Position numbers and translations under genes: made by a program. Below the pieces are notes generated by a model that worked only from the letters and a program-made list of their open reading frames with translations, had not been told where the DNA came from and did not search any database. From positions 265,001 to 329,000 of the forward strand of contig CAUYUJ010009413.1 of assembly GCA_963575745.1 (NCBI GenBank): a DNA stretch of 64,000 nt, in the 5' to 3' direction. Shown here in pieces: positions 43,430 to 54,366 of this stretch. This DNA comes from Prorocentrum cordatum (Eukaryota > Sar > Dinophyceae > Prorocentrales > Prorocentraceae). Position 1 is the stretch's first letter. Every line of letters begins with the position of its first letter.

Positions 43430-44095
43430 CCCGCCGAGGATTCGCCGTCGTGAAGCCGTCTGTTGCCGCCCGTTGCCGCCTCGTTGCCGCTCTGGGGTCC
43501 GCCGAGGCGTCGCCCCGCTGCTGCCCGTTGCTGCCTCGTTGCTGCCCGGAGGGGCCGCCAAGGTCCGCCGCGTTGCCGTTCCGTGGCCGCCTCGTTGCGG
43601 CTTGGGGGTCCGCAGGGGGCCCGCCGCGTTGCCGCCCGCTGCCGCCACGCTGTCGCGTCGTGGCTGCCTGTGGGGTCCGTCAGAGGTTCGCCACGCTGCC
43701 GCCCGTGGCCGCCTCGTTGCCGCTGGGGGAGTCCGTTGAGGATTCACCACGTTGCCGTCTGTTGCCGCCTCGTTGCCGCCGCGTTGCCGCTTGGGGGGAG
43801 CCCCCCAATGATTCCCCACGTCGACGCCCGTTGCCGTACCACTTGGAGGGTTCGCCGAGGACTCGCCGCTTCGTCGCTCGTTGACGCCCGTTGCCGCCTC
43901 GCTGCCGCTCGAGGTGTCCCCCGAGGACTTGCCACGTTGCCAACCCTTGTCGCTTCTTGCCGTGCCGCTGCCGCTTGTGGGGTCCGCCGAGGATTTGCCA
44001 CGCTGCCGTCCGCTGACGCATCACTGCAGCGGCGTTGCCACTTGGGGGGTCTGCCGAGGATTCGCCGCGTTGCCGCCCGCTGCCACTTCGTTGCG
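43430..44095 (+). repeat. Minisatellite of about 55-70-bp units (GTTGCCGCC/GGTCCGCCGAGG)
   Basis: GGGTCCGCCGAGGATTCGCC-like words recur about 11 times, separated by runs of GTTGCCGCCCGTTGCCGCC. The Arg/Ala frames are repeat artefacts. Confidence 0.9.
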
Positions 44096-44389
44096 GCGTC
44101 ACCGCATGTCTTGCGCCATATAGTTTGCACCGCGTAGTGACGTCATATAGCTTGCACCACGTATATCGCACCGCACAGCTTACACCACATGGCTTGCACT
44201 TTGTAGTTTGCATCGCATAGCTTGTACCACACTGGTTGCAGCATCAGCGCAGTAACTTCGGGGCCGCAACTCCTGAGCGCAGTTCACTGCATTGACTTCT
44301 CCTCCCGTGGGGTTAACTCCCTACACCTCCCCCTTCCCCCACTCCCTGCCTCTTCCACCGTATCACATGCCCTCCTCCCGCCTCTTTGG

Positions 44390-44990
44390 GGGCCTCGTGG
44401 GGCTTCACGGGCGCCTCTTGGGGCCTCCTGGGGGCCTCTTGGGGCGGAAGGCTCGGATTTTCGGTTCGTGTTCCTTCTCTTGGGCCCCTATCGGAGCCGT
44501 CTTGGGGCCCTCTTAGGCCTTTTTGGGCGCCTCTTGGGCCATTTTGGGGCCCTGTTGGGTCGCTTTGGGGCCCGAGGCCTCTTGGGCTGCGTTGAGGCGG
44601 TCTTGAGGGCCTCCAGGGCCGGCCTGGGAGCGTCGTGAAGCCGAAAGGCGAGAAAGCCAAAATCCGTCATATACTGACGGAGAATAATGGTTTCGGCCTT
44701 TTGGGGCCGTCTTCGGCTGCCTCACAGGGGGCATCTTTGGACATCGTGGAGGTCTCGTGGGTCGTCTGCGGGCCATATCGAGCATCTCGGAGCGATCGTT
44801 CGGCGACTCGGGGCCCTGTTGGACCGTCCTGGGGGCTTTCGGGGCCCTCTTGGCCCGTCTTGGAGCCGTCGCGGGTGCGGAAGAACTGCGCGCCTCCCGG
44901 AGCCCATATGGGGCACGCGGGAAGCCCCAGGCGAAACGCGGGAAGCCCCTGGAGATCTCGGAATTTGAGGTCCAGGCCTCTCAACGACTC
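44390..44990 (+). repeat. CTTGGGGCC-type minisatellite
   Basis: Short units such as CTCTTGGGCCATTTTGGGGC repeat irregularly; similar in style to 18,190-19,430. No gene. Confidence 0.7.
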
Positions 44991-45156
44991 CTCAGGACGA
45001 TGATTGAGGCTTAGAGTTGTGGAGGGCGACAGATGGGAGGAAGATGTTGCCAACTAATTGCCAGATGTCTAAAACATGTGTTACACATGTTCTAAACATG
45101 TTAAACAAACATGGTTGAAACATGTTTAGAACATGTTCCGACATTTTCAACGCCTG

Positions 45157-46143
45157 TTTAATTCAATGATAGGACTGTTAGGGTGTCCATTGTCATGGCA
45201 TCCACAAACTTAGAGGATCAGGCAAAGGACCTGAGGACACGGCCACTCCGTGCCCGGATACATGATGGCGGATCTTGCCGTCGTCACAGGGGGAGAAGGG
45301 GCGCGAAAGTAAGCAACGACCTGCAGATCCTCGTCCACCACCCCATTGACTGGGGTAGGAAGGTGGTGCCCAAGCTAACCGACGGACGCCTTCACCCAGG
45401 ACAAAAGCCTGACCAGACGAGACGGGCCAGGGGCAGGGAGAAGAGGTGCGATTTTGCAGGCGCTCGTCATCCCTTCGCTTCATGTCCGGGCGTCCTGGGA
45501 CCAGGAGTGTGTGCCAGAGGCAATTGGCCGGGATGGGGAGGGTGAGGATGATGTATGCGGGCGGAGCGTGGCGAAGGACAAGGAGTATGAGGATTCCATT
45601 CGCCTGCGGTTCGTCTCCTCTTCGCCTTGCCCATCTTCATCCTGCAATTCAGACGTTGCAATGAGGACCACTTCGGGTGCTTGATGCCGTTTCTCAGGTC
45701 CTGGTGGGGGAACCTGTTCGTGGCCGAGGCTCGCCATGGCCAGAAATGTCGCTTCGTTCCTCTTTGTTGGCGATCCTCACAGTAGTAGTGCGATCACTGT
45801 ATCTTCCCTTCCCTTGAAGGTTGGATGGGATGGGAGAGTCATGCACAGCACGTCCCCAATATCTTCACCCGGGCCTTCGCCCTCATCTTCATCATCCTCC
45901 TCATTTGTCGACCCTCCTCGCCTCCCTACTGTATCCTGCATTCTGGTCATTCTGCCATCTTGCCTGAGGTCAGATGGAGAGGAAACGCCAACGATGACCC
46001 AACCCCCTTCTCAGGCGTCCCTACGCTTGTGGAGGACGATCTATGGCTAGAACATGTGTTAAAACTGTTTTGAACATATTTTGAACACATGTTTAATTCG
46101 ATGATACGACTGTTAGGGTGTTACTTGTCGTGGCATCCACAGC
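45157..46143 (+). repeat. Two copies of the GACTGTTAGGGTGT repeat enclosing unassigned sequence
   Basis: 45,157-45,212 and 46,089-46,143 carry the repeat seen at 20,936. Upstream of each is a run of ACATGTGTT/ACATGTTTA words. The 870 bp between (including plus frames up to 120 codons) show no recognisable domain; the pair could bound a duplicated or inserted segment. Confidence 0.6.
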
Positions 46144-46361
46144 CCAACGCATAATCATTGTCGCTGCGGGAAGCGGTACACTTGAACGACGAGCGCCTCG
46201 TGGGCCTGCCTCTCTGGCGAGGCTCCTGTTGTGAAGGATTCACCATCCGTGCTCGCGTTGAGTGGAGCGCCCGTGGAAAGACGTCCGGTGGAAATCTAAA
46301 GACAACTGAAATACTGTGCTTTGGGATCTGTTGAATGGAGCCTTCAAGGGGTAGGATGATG

Positions 46362-47612
46362 CAGTTTTTTGACATACATGGAGCCCCCCCAGTGGTAGGA
46401 TGATACAGCTTTTACTGGCATCTGCAGCGGCAGCGCCCTGTTGAAAAGGATCGGCCCCTCATCCGTGGTGCTGCAGACGAGAGCGAGAGCTGCATCTTGG
46501 CAACGAGGCCGCAGGCCGTCCTCCCTCCGTGCCTCCGGGGGGGACGCCCGGCCCGGCCCGCGGGTGCGCACGGTGGTTCAAAATTGCGGAGGTTTTACGG
46601 CAGGCGCCGCCGACCTTGAAGACGACGAAGATGAAAACGAGGGTAAGGAGGAGCAGGAGGAGGAGGAGGAGGTAGAGGAGGAGCAAGAGGAGGGGAGCAA
46701 TGGGGGGGGGCAGGAGGAGGAGGACAGGAGGAGGAGGAGGACAGGAGGAGGAGGAGGAGGAGGAGGAGCAGGAGGAGCAGGAGGAGGAGGAGGTCCCCGG
46801 GGCGGAGTCGTATCTGACCCCCCCCCCTCCCCCCCACCCTTCCCCCCCCTCCCCCCACCCAACCGGGACCCCCCCTCCCCCCGACGGGGGAGGGATCAAA
46901 GGGAAGGGGCTTTCCTTTGACGTGGTTACGACGTGGGTCGATTTCCCTTAAGGCCGCTAGAGCACTGCAACGGCGACGACGACGACGAGGACGAACAACC
47001 CCTCACACACGCCGACACAGGGTCTGCGGATTTGGTAGCTGCACACAGGAGAACGGAGGGAGGTGGAGGAGCCCAGGATCAGTATCGGCATGCCCATCCC
47101 CATTACCAGAACGCCAGGGCTGCTTACCGCCACCAGGCTGCCTCTCCAGGAGGGGATCGGCGCCGTAGACCCCAACGCCCAGCGGCACCTATCTCCTCCC
47201 AGCAAGGTAGATCTTTCAGACAGCGGGAAAAATGATTCCTCGATGGTCATGGAGATTTGTTGATTGATGCCGACAGGAGGAGGAGTCTTGGAGGACGAGC
47301 TCAGGAAGAGGAGGAGTACGAGCAGGCGGAGGAGGAGGAGGATGGCGAGGAGGAGGAGGAGGAGGAGGATGAGGAGGAGGAGGAGGAGGAGGAGGAGGAG
47401 GGAGGAGGGATGAGGGAGTAGGGGCGTAGGAGGGAAAGAGGATTGAGAAGGAGTAGAAGGATGAGCGGAGGTCTGAGGCGGGGAATAGAAAGAGAAGTAA
47501 GTGTATGTCTCTATGTGAATGTGTATGTGTATGTGTATGTGTATGCATGCATGCATGCATGCATGTATGTATGTATGTATGTGTGTATGTATATATGTAT
47601 GTATGTATATCT
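46362..47612 (+). repeat. Left long direct repeat flanking the RT element
   Basis: Begins TGCAGTTTTTTGACATACAT and includes CATCTGCAGCGGCAGCGCC, a GGA tract (46,645-46,795), GGGGGAGGGATCAAAGGGAA, GCCGACACAGGGTCTGCGG, a second GGA tract (47,335-47,410) and a TATG run. 46,910-47,270 matches 53,300-53,660 at about 97-98 percent. It could be a long terminal repeat or a duplicated host repeat. Confidence 0.8.
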
Positions 47613-47670
47613 TATGCGTGTATGTCTTTCCTTATCCCGTCTGAGCCCAGGCCGTCGATGTTAGATCGCT

Positions 47671-47692
47671 TCCGTGGGTTTTTGGGCTCAAG
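47671..47692 (+). other. Probable decayed spliced leader before the RT element
   Basis: A 22-nt match to the dinoflagellate SL with 17 identities, including TCCGT at the start and GGCTCAAG at the end, and no gap. It lies 23 bp upstream of an ATG at 47,715 that opens the retroelement frame. Position supports the call; sequence alone would be marginal. Confidence 0.5.
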
Positions 47693-47714
47693 AATTTGCA
47701 CCAAGGCAGTGCGT

Positions 47715-49338
47715 ATGGATTACTGGCTCCTTGCCGCCCAATACATTTGGCAGGGAGCGTTCGCCTATCTCCGGGGCAGCAACCTGCAGAGGTGCCCACC
47801 AGTCCACGTCCTTTTCTTGCCCTGCCATACCGAGCTGTGTGTGCCCGCCTTGTCCTGGCTGTCCGACGTGTCCCGGGGGCTCCCCCGCTCCCGCCACGCC
47901 CTCGGCGAACGGCGGGGGCAGCAGCGAACCAAGACAGCCCTCCTCCGTCTGGTCTGTGGTGCTGGTGAACGAGGCTCTCCTGCTGGTCGTGGCGCTGGCC
48001 TACGGCACTCTGTCGTGGAACCGTGTCGTGCTGATGTGCTGCCGCCGCAGGGCTGACCGTGCAGAACGATGGTCCAGTGGGAGCAGCACCTCATGGGATG
48101 CTCCAGGGAGTGTCAGAGGACTACGAAGGAGAGCAAATGTGGCACCAGCGTCTGATCCAGGGCGACGGGTGTGGACTCGACTGGAGAGAGTCACTAAGTG
48201 GATGGTGTTCCTCTATGCGGTGGTCAATGACATCTATGAGGAAGGCTATTCACGCCAGGGGAAAGACATCGCTGCGGTGAAGTTCACATCAGATCGTGCT
48301 GCTCTCCCTCCAGGCGTTGGTGCCGTCAACTCGTACGGGTTCGGAAGAAACCGCACGGTGGCGCAGATGCAGCAGATCGACCCAACTGCGCTGGACTACG
48401 GCACCGCCGCTCTGGCCGCCGACCACCTGCGCCTGCGGATGCCGGTGTCGGGCGGGCCGTTCGCCGTCCCGCTGACCTTCGGTCCCGCAGGAGGCATTGG
48501 GCCTGGCGCGGGCGCTGGGCTAGCCGCCGCAGGCGCCGGGGCCCCCGCGGCCGTGGTGATCCCGCCCGCTGGCTCGCACCTCCGCGGGGCCGCCAGCTTG
48601 ATGCTGCTGGCTGACGGGACGTGGGTGGCCGTCCGCTCGATCTCCGAGCCCGCGCAGACCTACGCTGGGAGGGGGGCCTCTTCCGACGCCAGGCTGATGT
48701 GGAGCATCGTCACGAACCCAGCGGTTCTGAGCGGCAGGCTCTCGACGCAGTGGCGCGGTGCTGTGGCCTACTTCACAGAGGAGTCGTTCGTGGACTGGCA
48801 CTTCCCTGGCCCCCACATGTGCTTCTGGAGCTGTCAGTTCATAGACCGACGCCAGGGCGGTCCGTTCGACCGCCTCAGGTTCTGGAGGCTCGGCCCTGGG
48901 CTGTCGACCGGGGACTACGGAGGCGGCGCCTACGAGGCATATATGCGGGCCATCTACACCCTCTCCTACTGGGGCGGCCTCGACGTGCCGAACCCGCCGG
49001 ATGGAGATCAGATGTTCAGACGTGCTAGACGTATGAGTACGTGCACGACGTTGATCGAGATCCTCACCTCAGCGCGCCCCCTGTCGGAGACGGAGGCGAC
49101 GATGGGGTGCGACAAGAAGAAGGTCCGAGGCCGTGGCCAAGGCGGTGGACGCCAGGTCCTGCTGAGCTTTCGGGTTCATCAACGATGGCACCGTCTTCGC
49201 GGGTCTCCCTCGAGGCCAGGGGAGAGCATGAGCTGCCCCTTGCTCTTCGAGCACGTGGCGAAGGAGGTGGGGATGGACGCTTCGGTGCTGGAGCAAGTTC
49301 GCAAGGCCCGCGAGGAGCCGCGGGCCTTGCAATCATGA
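47715..49338 (+). pseudogene. Gag-like region of the RT element, frameshifted
   Basis: From ATG 47,715 the frame reads MDYWLLAAQYIWQGAFAYLR. Near 47,790 it shifts to the frame with a cysteine cluster (CVCPPCPGCPTCPGG), a hydrophobic segment (VLVNEALLLVVALAYGTL), KWMVFLYAVVNDIYEEGYSR and WRGAVAYFTEESFVDWHFPG. A C-terminal SVLEQVRKAREEPRAL is followed by TGA at 49,336. CxxC clusters followed by one membrane-like helix are common at the start of dinoflagellate retroelement polyproteins that I recall. The role is presumed structural. The frameshift and stop indicate a dead copy. Confidence 0.6.
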
Positions 49339-49938
49339 CGGGTCCACGGCCACGCGTGCCGCTTCCCCCCGGCGGTGCACGTGTTTTCGGAGGGGGGCCC
49401 AGCGGCGGTGGCCCGCCGCTTGCTGGTGAGTTGTATTCGTTGGGCGATCGTGCTGGACGACAGCGTGATCTATTTCCACTGCCTGGGCCCGGTCAACTGC
49501 CCCGGGCGACTTCGGAGGCGCACGGGCATCGCTTATTCACGTTCGGTGGCGCGTCGGGTTCTCCGCAAGGGCCGCGCCAACTCGATGGAAGGCGAGATCG
49601 TTCGGGCCCTCAGCGAGCTGTACCTTGGCCAGCCCTGGCACCCGGTCAGCCATCCTCAGTCCTTCACTGCGGGCCAGCGGCAGGCCCTGGACAACGTTCG
49701 AGACGCAGCCCGACGGTTCGGCGCGCCCCTGGAGGGATTGACTGGCTCAGGAGCCCTTGCGGAGTTCCGAGTTCTCAGCGACTACGCTGGCGAGAGCGCC
49801 ACAGTCGCCCCGCTCGACTTTGATAATATCAATAGCCTCTCGCTTCCAGACGAGGGTTTCATGCCCGTGCCGCTTAGCGCGCTGGGGGGGGGGGGGGGGA
49901 TGCTGGCCGAAAGAGAGTCGAGCGGCTTCATGGTGTGA
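49339..49938 (+). pseudogene. Polyprotein linker before RT
   Basis: Continues in the same frame after the TGA: VARRVLRKGRANSMEGEIVR, LYLGQPWHPVSHPQSFTAGQ, then TVAPLDFDNINSLSLPDEGF and MPVPLSALGG. It runs into a G homopolymer (49,884-49,899), a likely frameshift site, and stops at 49,936. The acidic PxxVxLPxxG-type block just before RT recurs in related elements as I recall them. Confidence 0.55.
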
Positions 49939-50283
49939 TGTTGCCCCAGTCTGAGGATCGCGCTCGGATCGAGTCTGAGGGCCCCCGGAAGCTCTACGCC
50001 GACCCGGCGCTGAGGAACCCCAAGCTGCATGTCCAGCTGCTGCCGGCCCTCGAGCGCGTTGCAATGTAGGTGTCTTCTTCGTTTGCAAGAAGTCGGGTAA
50101 GCTGCGGCTCATCCTGGGCGGCAGGCGCGCGTATCTGCATTTCCAGGTCCCCGACGAGGTCGCCTTAGCGTCGGGTGCGACCTTCGCCGGCCTCCACGTG
50201 GACGGGGGCAAGCCCATCGCGGTGGCGGAGGTCGACCTGGCGGACGCGTTCTACACGATGCTGCTGCCCCCGAAGTTCAGAAG
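49935..50283 (+). pseudogene. Reverse transcriptase, N-terminal half
   Basis: Frame 49,935-50,067 reads SEDRARIESEGPRKLYADPA. Frame 50,063-50,283 reads VGVFFVCKKSGKLRLILGGR and then VAEVDLADAFYTMLLPP. The latter is RT motif A (D-x-x-x-A-F-Y), and the former is the fingers motif with the RLIxD-like string. Three frames are needed to read it, so it is inactive. Confidence 0.75.
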
Positions 50284-51690
50284 GTGTACCCGTGCTTCAG
50301 GTGCCCCCCGATGGGCTGTTCCTTCAGCCTCTGGATCTGCCAGACGATGCTGGAGGGGGTGGCTCTGAAGGTGCCCCAGCTTTCCTTCGCGAACCGCTTC
50401 GTGGACCGCCGACCTGTGCCGCTGGTGTCCGAGGGTGCGATTCACGCCGATTGCGTGGACAATGCGATCAGCCTCTCTACGGACTTGGAGACGGCGGTCG
50501 CCGCGGCGTCGGCCGTGGACTCGAACCTTCGTGCAGCGGGTCTCCCTACCCACGGAGTCGAGAGCAGCTTTGGCGCCGTGGCACTAGGCTGGTTCGACGA
50601 GAAGTTCCCGATCGTCGGCCTGATCCCAGCGCTCCGCTGGAAGTTGCGGCTGGCCTTCCTGGAGCTGTGTCGAAGGGGGTATGCCTCGGGCAAGACGATC
50701 TCGCGCGTGGTGTCCCATTTCTTCTCGCGGGGTCTGGTTCGCCGAGAGCTTTTGGCCGCTCTCAACTCGCTGTGCGCCTTTTCTGCCCAGTATGGAGGCC
50801 GAACGGCGCGGCTGTGGCCCTCTTGCCTCCGCGAGCTTCGCTGGTGCGCCAGCCTCGTCGTGTTCTGTTTCAGGAACGCTGGCGCCCCGTTTGACAGCAC
50901 GCTCACGATGGTTGATTCATCGCGGTGGGGAGTTGGAGTCACTCAGAAAAAGTCCTCTGCCCCAGTCGCTCGCGAGCTCTCCAAGTACAATGAGAGATGG
51001 AGATTCAGTACTCATGAGGAGTCCGAGATGTCGCATCGGCCCCACGCCTTCAAGTCAGCGACCTCCGCCGACCCCTTCACCCCAGAGTCGGTCTTCACCG
51101 TCGACTGCTCCGGGAGACCGAAGGCCCCGATCAAGGGGCCCCTGGAGGTGCCCGTAGAAGAGCCCGTCGAGGAGTCCGTGACGAAGGGGGTGCACATGGA
51201 GGAGGAGATGGTCAATAACATCGAGGAGGAGGAGGAGTTCCCCGAAATTCCATACGACGTCTGGGCGAAAGGCTGGGTCCCCGTGGTGTCTCATCGCTGG
51301 AGTCGTTCAGAGCATCAGGTTGTCTTGGAGGCCCGCGGTATGGTCGTGGCCTTTCGTCATGTTCTTCGACGTGTCTCATCATTCAACCGATGCCATCTCT
51401 GCTTGGGCGACTGTTTGGGAGCCATCCTGGCCGCCACCAAGGGGCGTTCGTCGCGGCGGGAGATGGGCCGCGCGTGCCGGCAGCTGGCGTCCCTTTCGCT
51501 GGCTAGCGGCGCTGCATTCTTCTGGCGCTGGGTCCCCTCGGAGAGGAACTCGGCCGACCGCGCCTCCAAGAACCTGCCGGGCGTGGGCTACGCGGCCGCG
51601 GCGGCCGACTCCTGCTGCCTCGGCGCTGCCGCTGGCGGCCCCAGCCCTGCGAGCGGGCACGGAGGGCCGGCTGGCGAGAGCTGCAGTTTT
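50284..51690 (+). pseudogene. Reverse transcriptase palm and RNase H, 3' truncated
   Basis: One long frame. PPMGCSFSLWICQTM corresponds to RT motif B. HADCVDNAISLS is the catalytic motif C in a VDN form. A thumb/connection follows (GLVRRELLAALNSL). RNase H signatures come next: VDSSRWGVGV, LEARGMVVAFRHVLRR, GDCLGAILAATKGRSS and WVPSERNSADRASK. This arrangement fits DIRS/Ngaro-like and related elements of dinoflagellates. Coding similarity ends at about 51,690, where the right direct repeat starts and the frame stops at 51,718. No integrase, recombinase or methyltransferase follows, so the element is truncated or of a short type. Confidence 0.8.
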
Positions 51691-53940
51691 TTGACATACA
51701 TGGACCCCCCCCAGTGGTAGGATGATACAGCTTTTACTGGCATCTGCAGCGGCAGCGCCGTGCTGAAAAGGATCGGCCCCTTATCCGTGGTGCTGCAGAC
51801 GAGAGCGAGAGCTGCATCTGGGCAACGAGGCCGCAGGCCGTCCTCCCTCCGTGCCTCCAGGGGGGACGCCCGGCCCGGCCCGCGGGTGCGCACGGTGGTT
51901 CAAAATTGCGGAGGTTTTACGGCCGGCGCCGCTGACCCTGAAGACGACGAAGATGAAAACGAGGGTGAGGAGGAGGAGGAGGAGGAGGAGGAGGAGGAGG
52001 AGGAGGAGGAGGAGGAGGAGGAGGAGGACAGGAGGAGGAGGAGGACAGGAGGAGGAGGAGGAGAAGGAGGAGGAGGAGGAGGAGCAGGAGGAGCAGGAGG
52101 AGCAGGAGGAGGAGGAGGTCCCCGGGGCGGAGTCATATCTGACCCCCCCACACCCCACCCTCTACAATTACACGATATGAAAATACTCTCCCACTTCCCC
52201 TGATGGCGTCCCGGAGATATCCGACCCCCCCCGCGTAGTGTTTTTTACACAGGATTCCCGGGAAACGGGTTTTCGCCTGTGTTTTTTTTCCAAAATGCTG
52301 CTCTCGCCGAGGCGCCGGCCTCATTTTCGGGCCCCGTTCGTTCCGAATCGTGCTCCCGCTGCAGCGCTGGCCCCATTTCCGTGCTTCCGCTCGTTCCGAA
52401 TCGTGCTCCCGCTGCAGCGATGGCCTCATTTCCGCGCTTCCGCCCGTTTCGACTCGTGCTCCCGCTGCAGCGCTGGCGTCATTTCCCGTGCCATGCCATG
52501 CCACAGCACACGCGCACACGCACACACACAACACACACACACACGCACACACACACCCACACACACACACACACCACACACACCCACCACACACACACAC
52601 ACACACACACACCCACACCCACACCCACACACACCACACCCACACCCACACCCACACACCACACCCCACACCCACCACACCCACACACCACACCACACCC
52701 ACCCACACCCCACCCACCCACACCCACACCACACCCACACCCACACCCCACCCACACCCACACCACACCACACCCCACCCACACCCACACCACACCCACA
52801 CCCACACCCACACCCACACCCACACCCACACCCACCACCCCCACACCACCACCACCACCACCACCACCACCACCACCACCACCACCCCACCATCACCATC
52901 ACCCATCACCATCACACACATCACCACCATCACCACCACCACCACCACCATCACCATCACCCACCACCACCACCACCACCACCCACCCCCACCACCACCA
53001 CCACCACCACCAGCACCACCAGCACCACCAGCAGCAACACCACCACCACCACCACCACCAGCAGCAGCAGCACCACCACCACCACCACCACCACCACAAC
53101 CACGCACCCACGCACGCACGCACGCACGCGCACCACCACCCACTAGTCCGCGGATCGAGAAAATCAGCGCCATGGTTAGGGATGGGAGGGAGGGGTAGGA
53201 CGTCAGATATGACGCGCGCGCACCTGGCTTGCCCCCCCCCTCCCCCCCACCCCCCCCCGGGACCCCCCCCCCCCCGACGGGGGAGGGATCAAAGGGAAGG
53301 GGCTTTCCTTTGACGTGGTTACGACGTGGGTCGATTTCCCTCACGGCCGCTAGAGCACTGCAACGACGACGACGAGGACGAACAACCCCTCACACACGCC
53401 GACACAAGGTCTGCGGATTTGGTAGCTGCACACAGGAGAACGGAGGGAGGTGGAGGAACCCAGGATCAGTATCGGCATGCCCATCCCCATTACCAGAACG
53501 CCAGGGCTGCTTACCGCCACCAGGCTGCTTCTCCAGGAGGGGATCGGTGCCGTAGACCCCAACGCCCAGCGGCACCTATCCCCTCCCAGCAAGGTAGATC
53601 TTTCAGACAGCGGGAAAAATGATTCCTCGATGGGCATGGAGATTTGTTGATTGATGCCGACAGGAGGAGGAGTCTTGGAGGACGAGCTCAGGACGAGGAG
53701 GAGTACGAGCAGGAGGCGGAGGAGGATGGCGAGGGGGAGGATGAGGAGGAGGAGGAGGAGGAGGAGGGAGGAGGGATGAGGGAGTAGGGGCGTAGGAGGG
53801 AAAGAGGAATGAGAAGGATCATAAGGATGAGCGGAGGTCTGAGGCGGGGAATAGAAAGAGAAGTAGGTGTATGACTCTATGTGTATGTGTATGCATGCAT
53901 GCATGCATGTACGTATGTATGTGTGTATGTGTGTATGTGT
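51681..53940 (+). repeat. Right long direct repeat, with internal insertion
   Basis: Matches the left repeat from TGCAGTTTTTTGACATACAT through the GGA tract to about 52,145. It resumes at about 53,240 (GACGGGGGAGGGATCAAAGG) to the TATG run. The 1.1 kb between is absent from the left copy. Orientation is direct. Confidence 0.8.
52146..53235 (+). repeat. CA/CAC/ACCCAC microsatellite block inside the right repeat
   Basis: 52,340-52,490 holds three tandem units of about 58 bp with GTGCTCCCGCTGCAGCG. 52,505-53,145 is (CA)n, (CACACC)n and (CAC)n. Frames of 280-400 codons of His/Thr/Pro or Trp/Gly are artefacts. Confidence 0.95.
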
Positions 53941-54315
53941 CTATGTATGTATGTATGTATGTATGTATGTATGTATGTATGTATGTATGTATGTATGTAT
54001 GTATGTATGTATGTATGTATGTGTGTATGTCTGTATGTATGTATGTATGTATGTATGCTTGTATGTATGTATGTATGTATGTATGTATGTATGTGTGTGT
54101 ATGTATGTATGTATGTATGTATGTATGTATGTATGTGTGTATGTGTGTGTATGTATGTATGTATGTATGTATGTATGTATGTATGTATGTATGTATGTAT
54201 GTATGTATGTATGTATGTGTGTGTATGTATGTATGTATGTATGTATGTAGGTATATATGTATATATGCATGGAAGTATTTGTGGATGTATGCATGAATGT
54301 ATGTGTATGTATGTA

Positions 54316-54366
<51 letters not shown>

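Noticed and set aside
52133-53344. 403-codon Trp/Gly/Val frame and His/Thr/Pro frames
   Set aside because: CA and CAC microsatellite artefacts.
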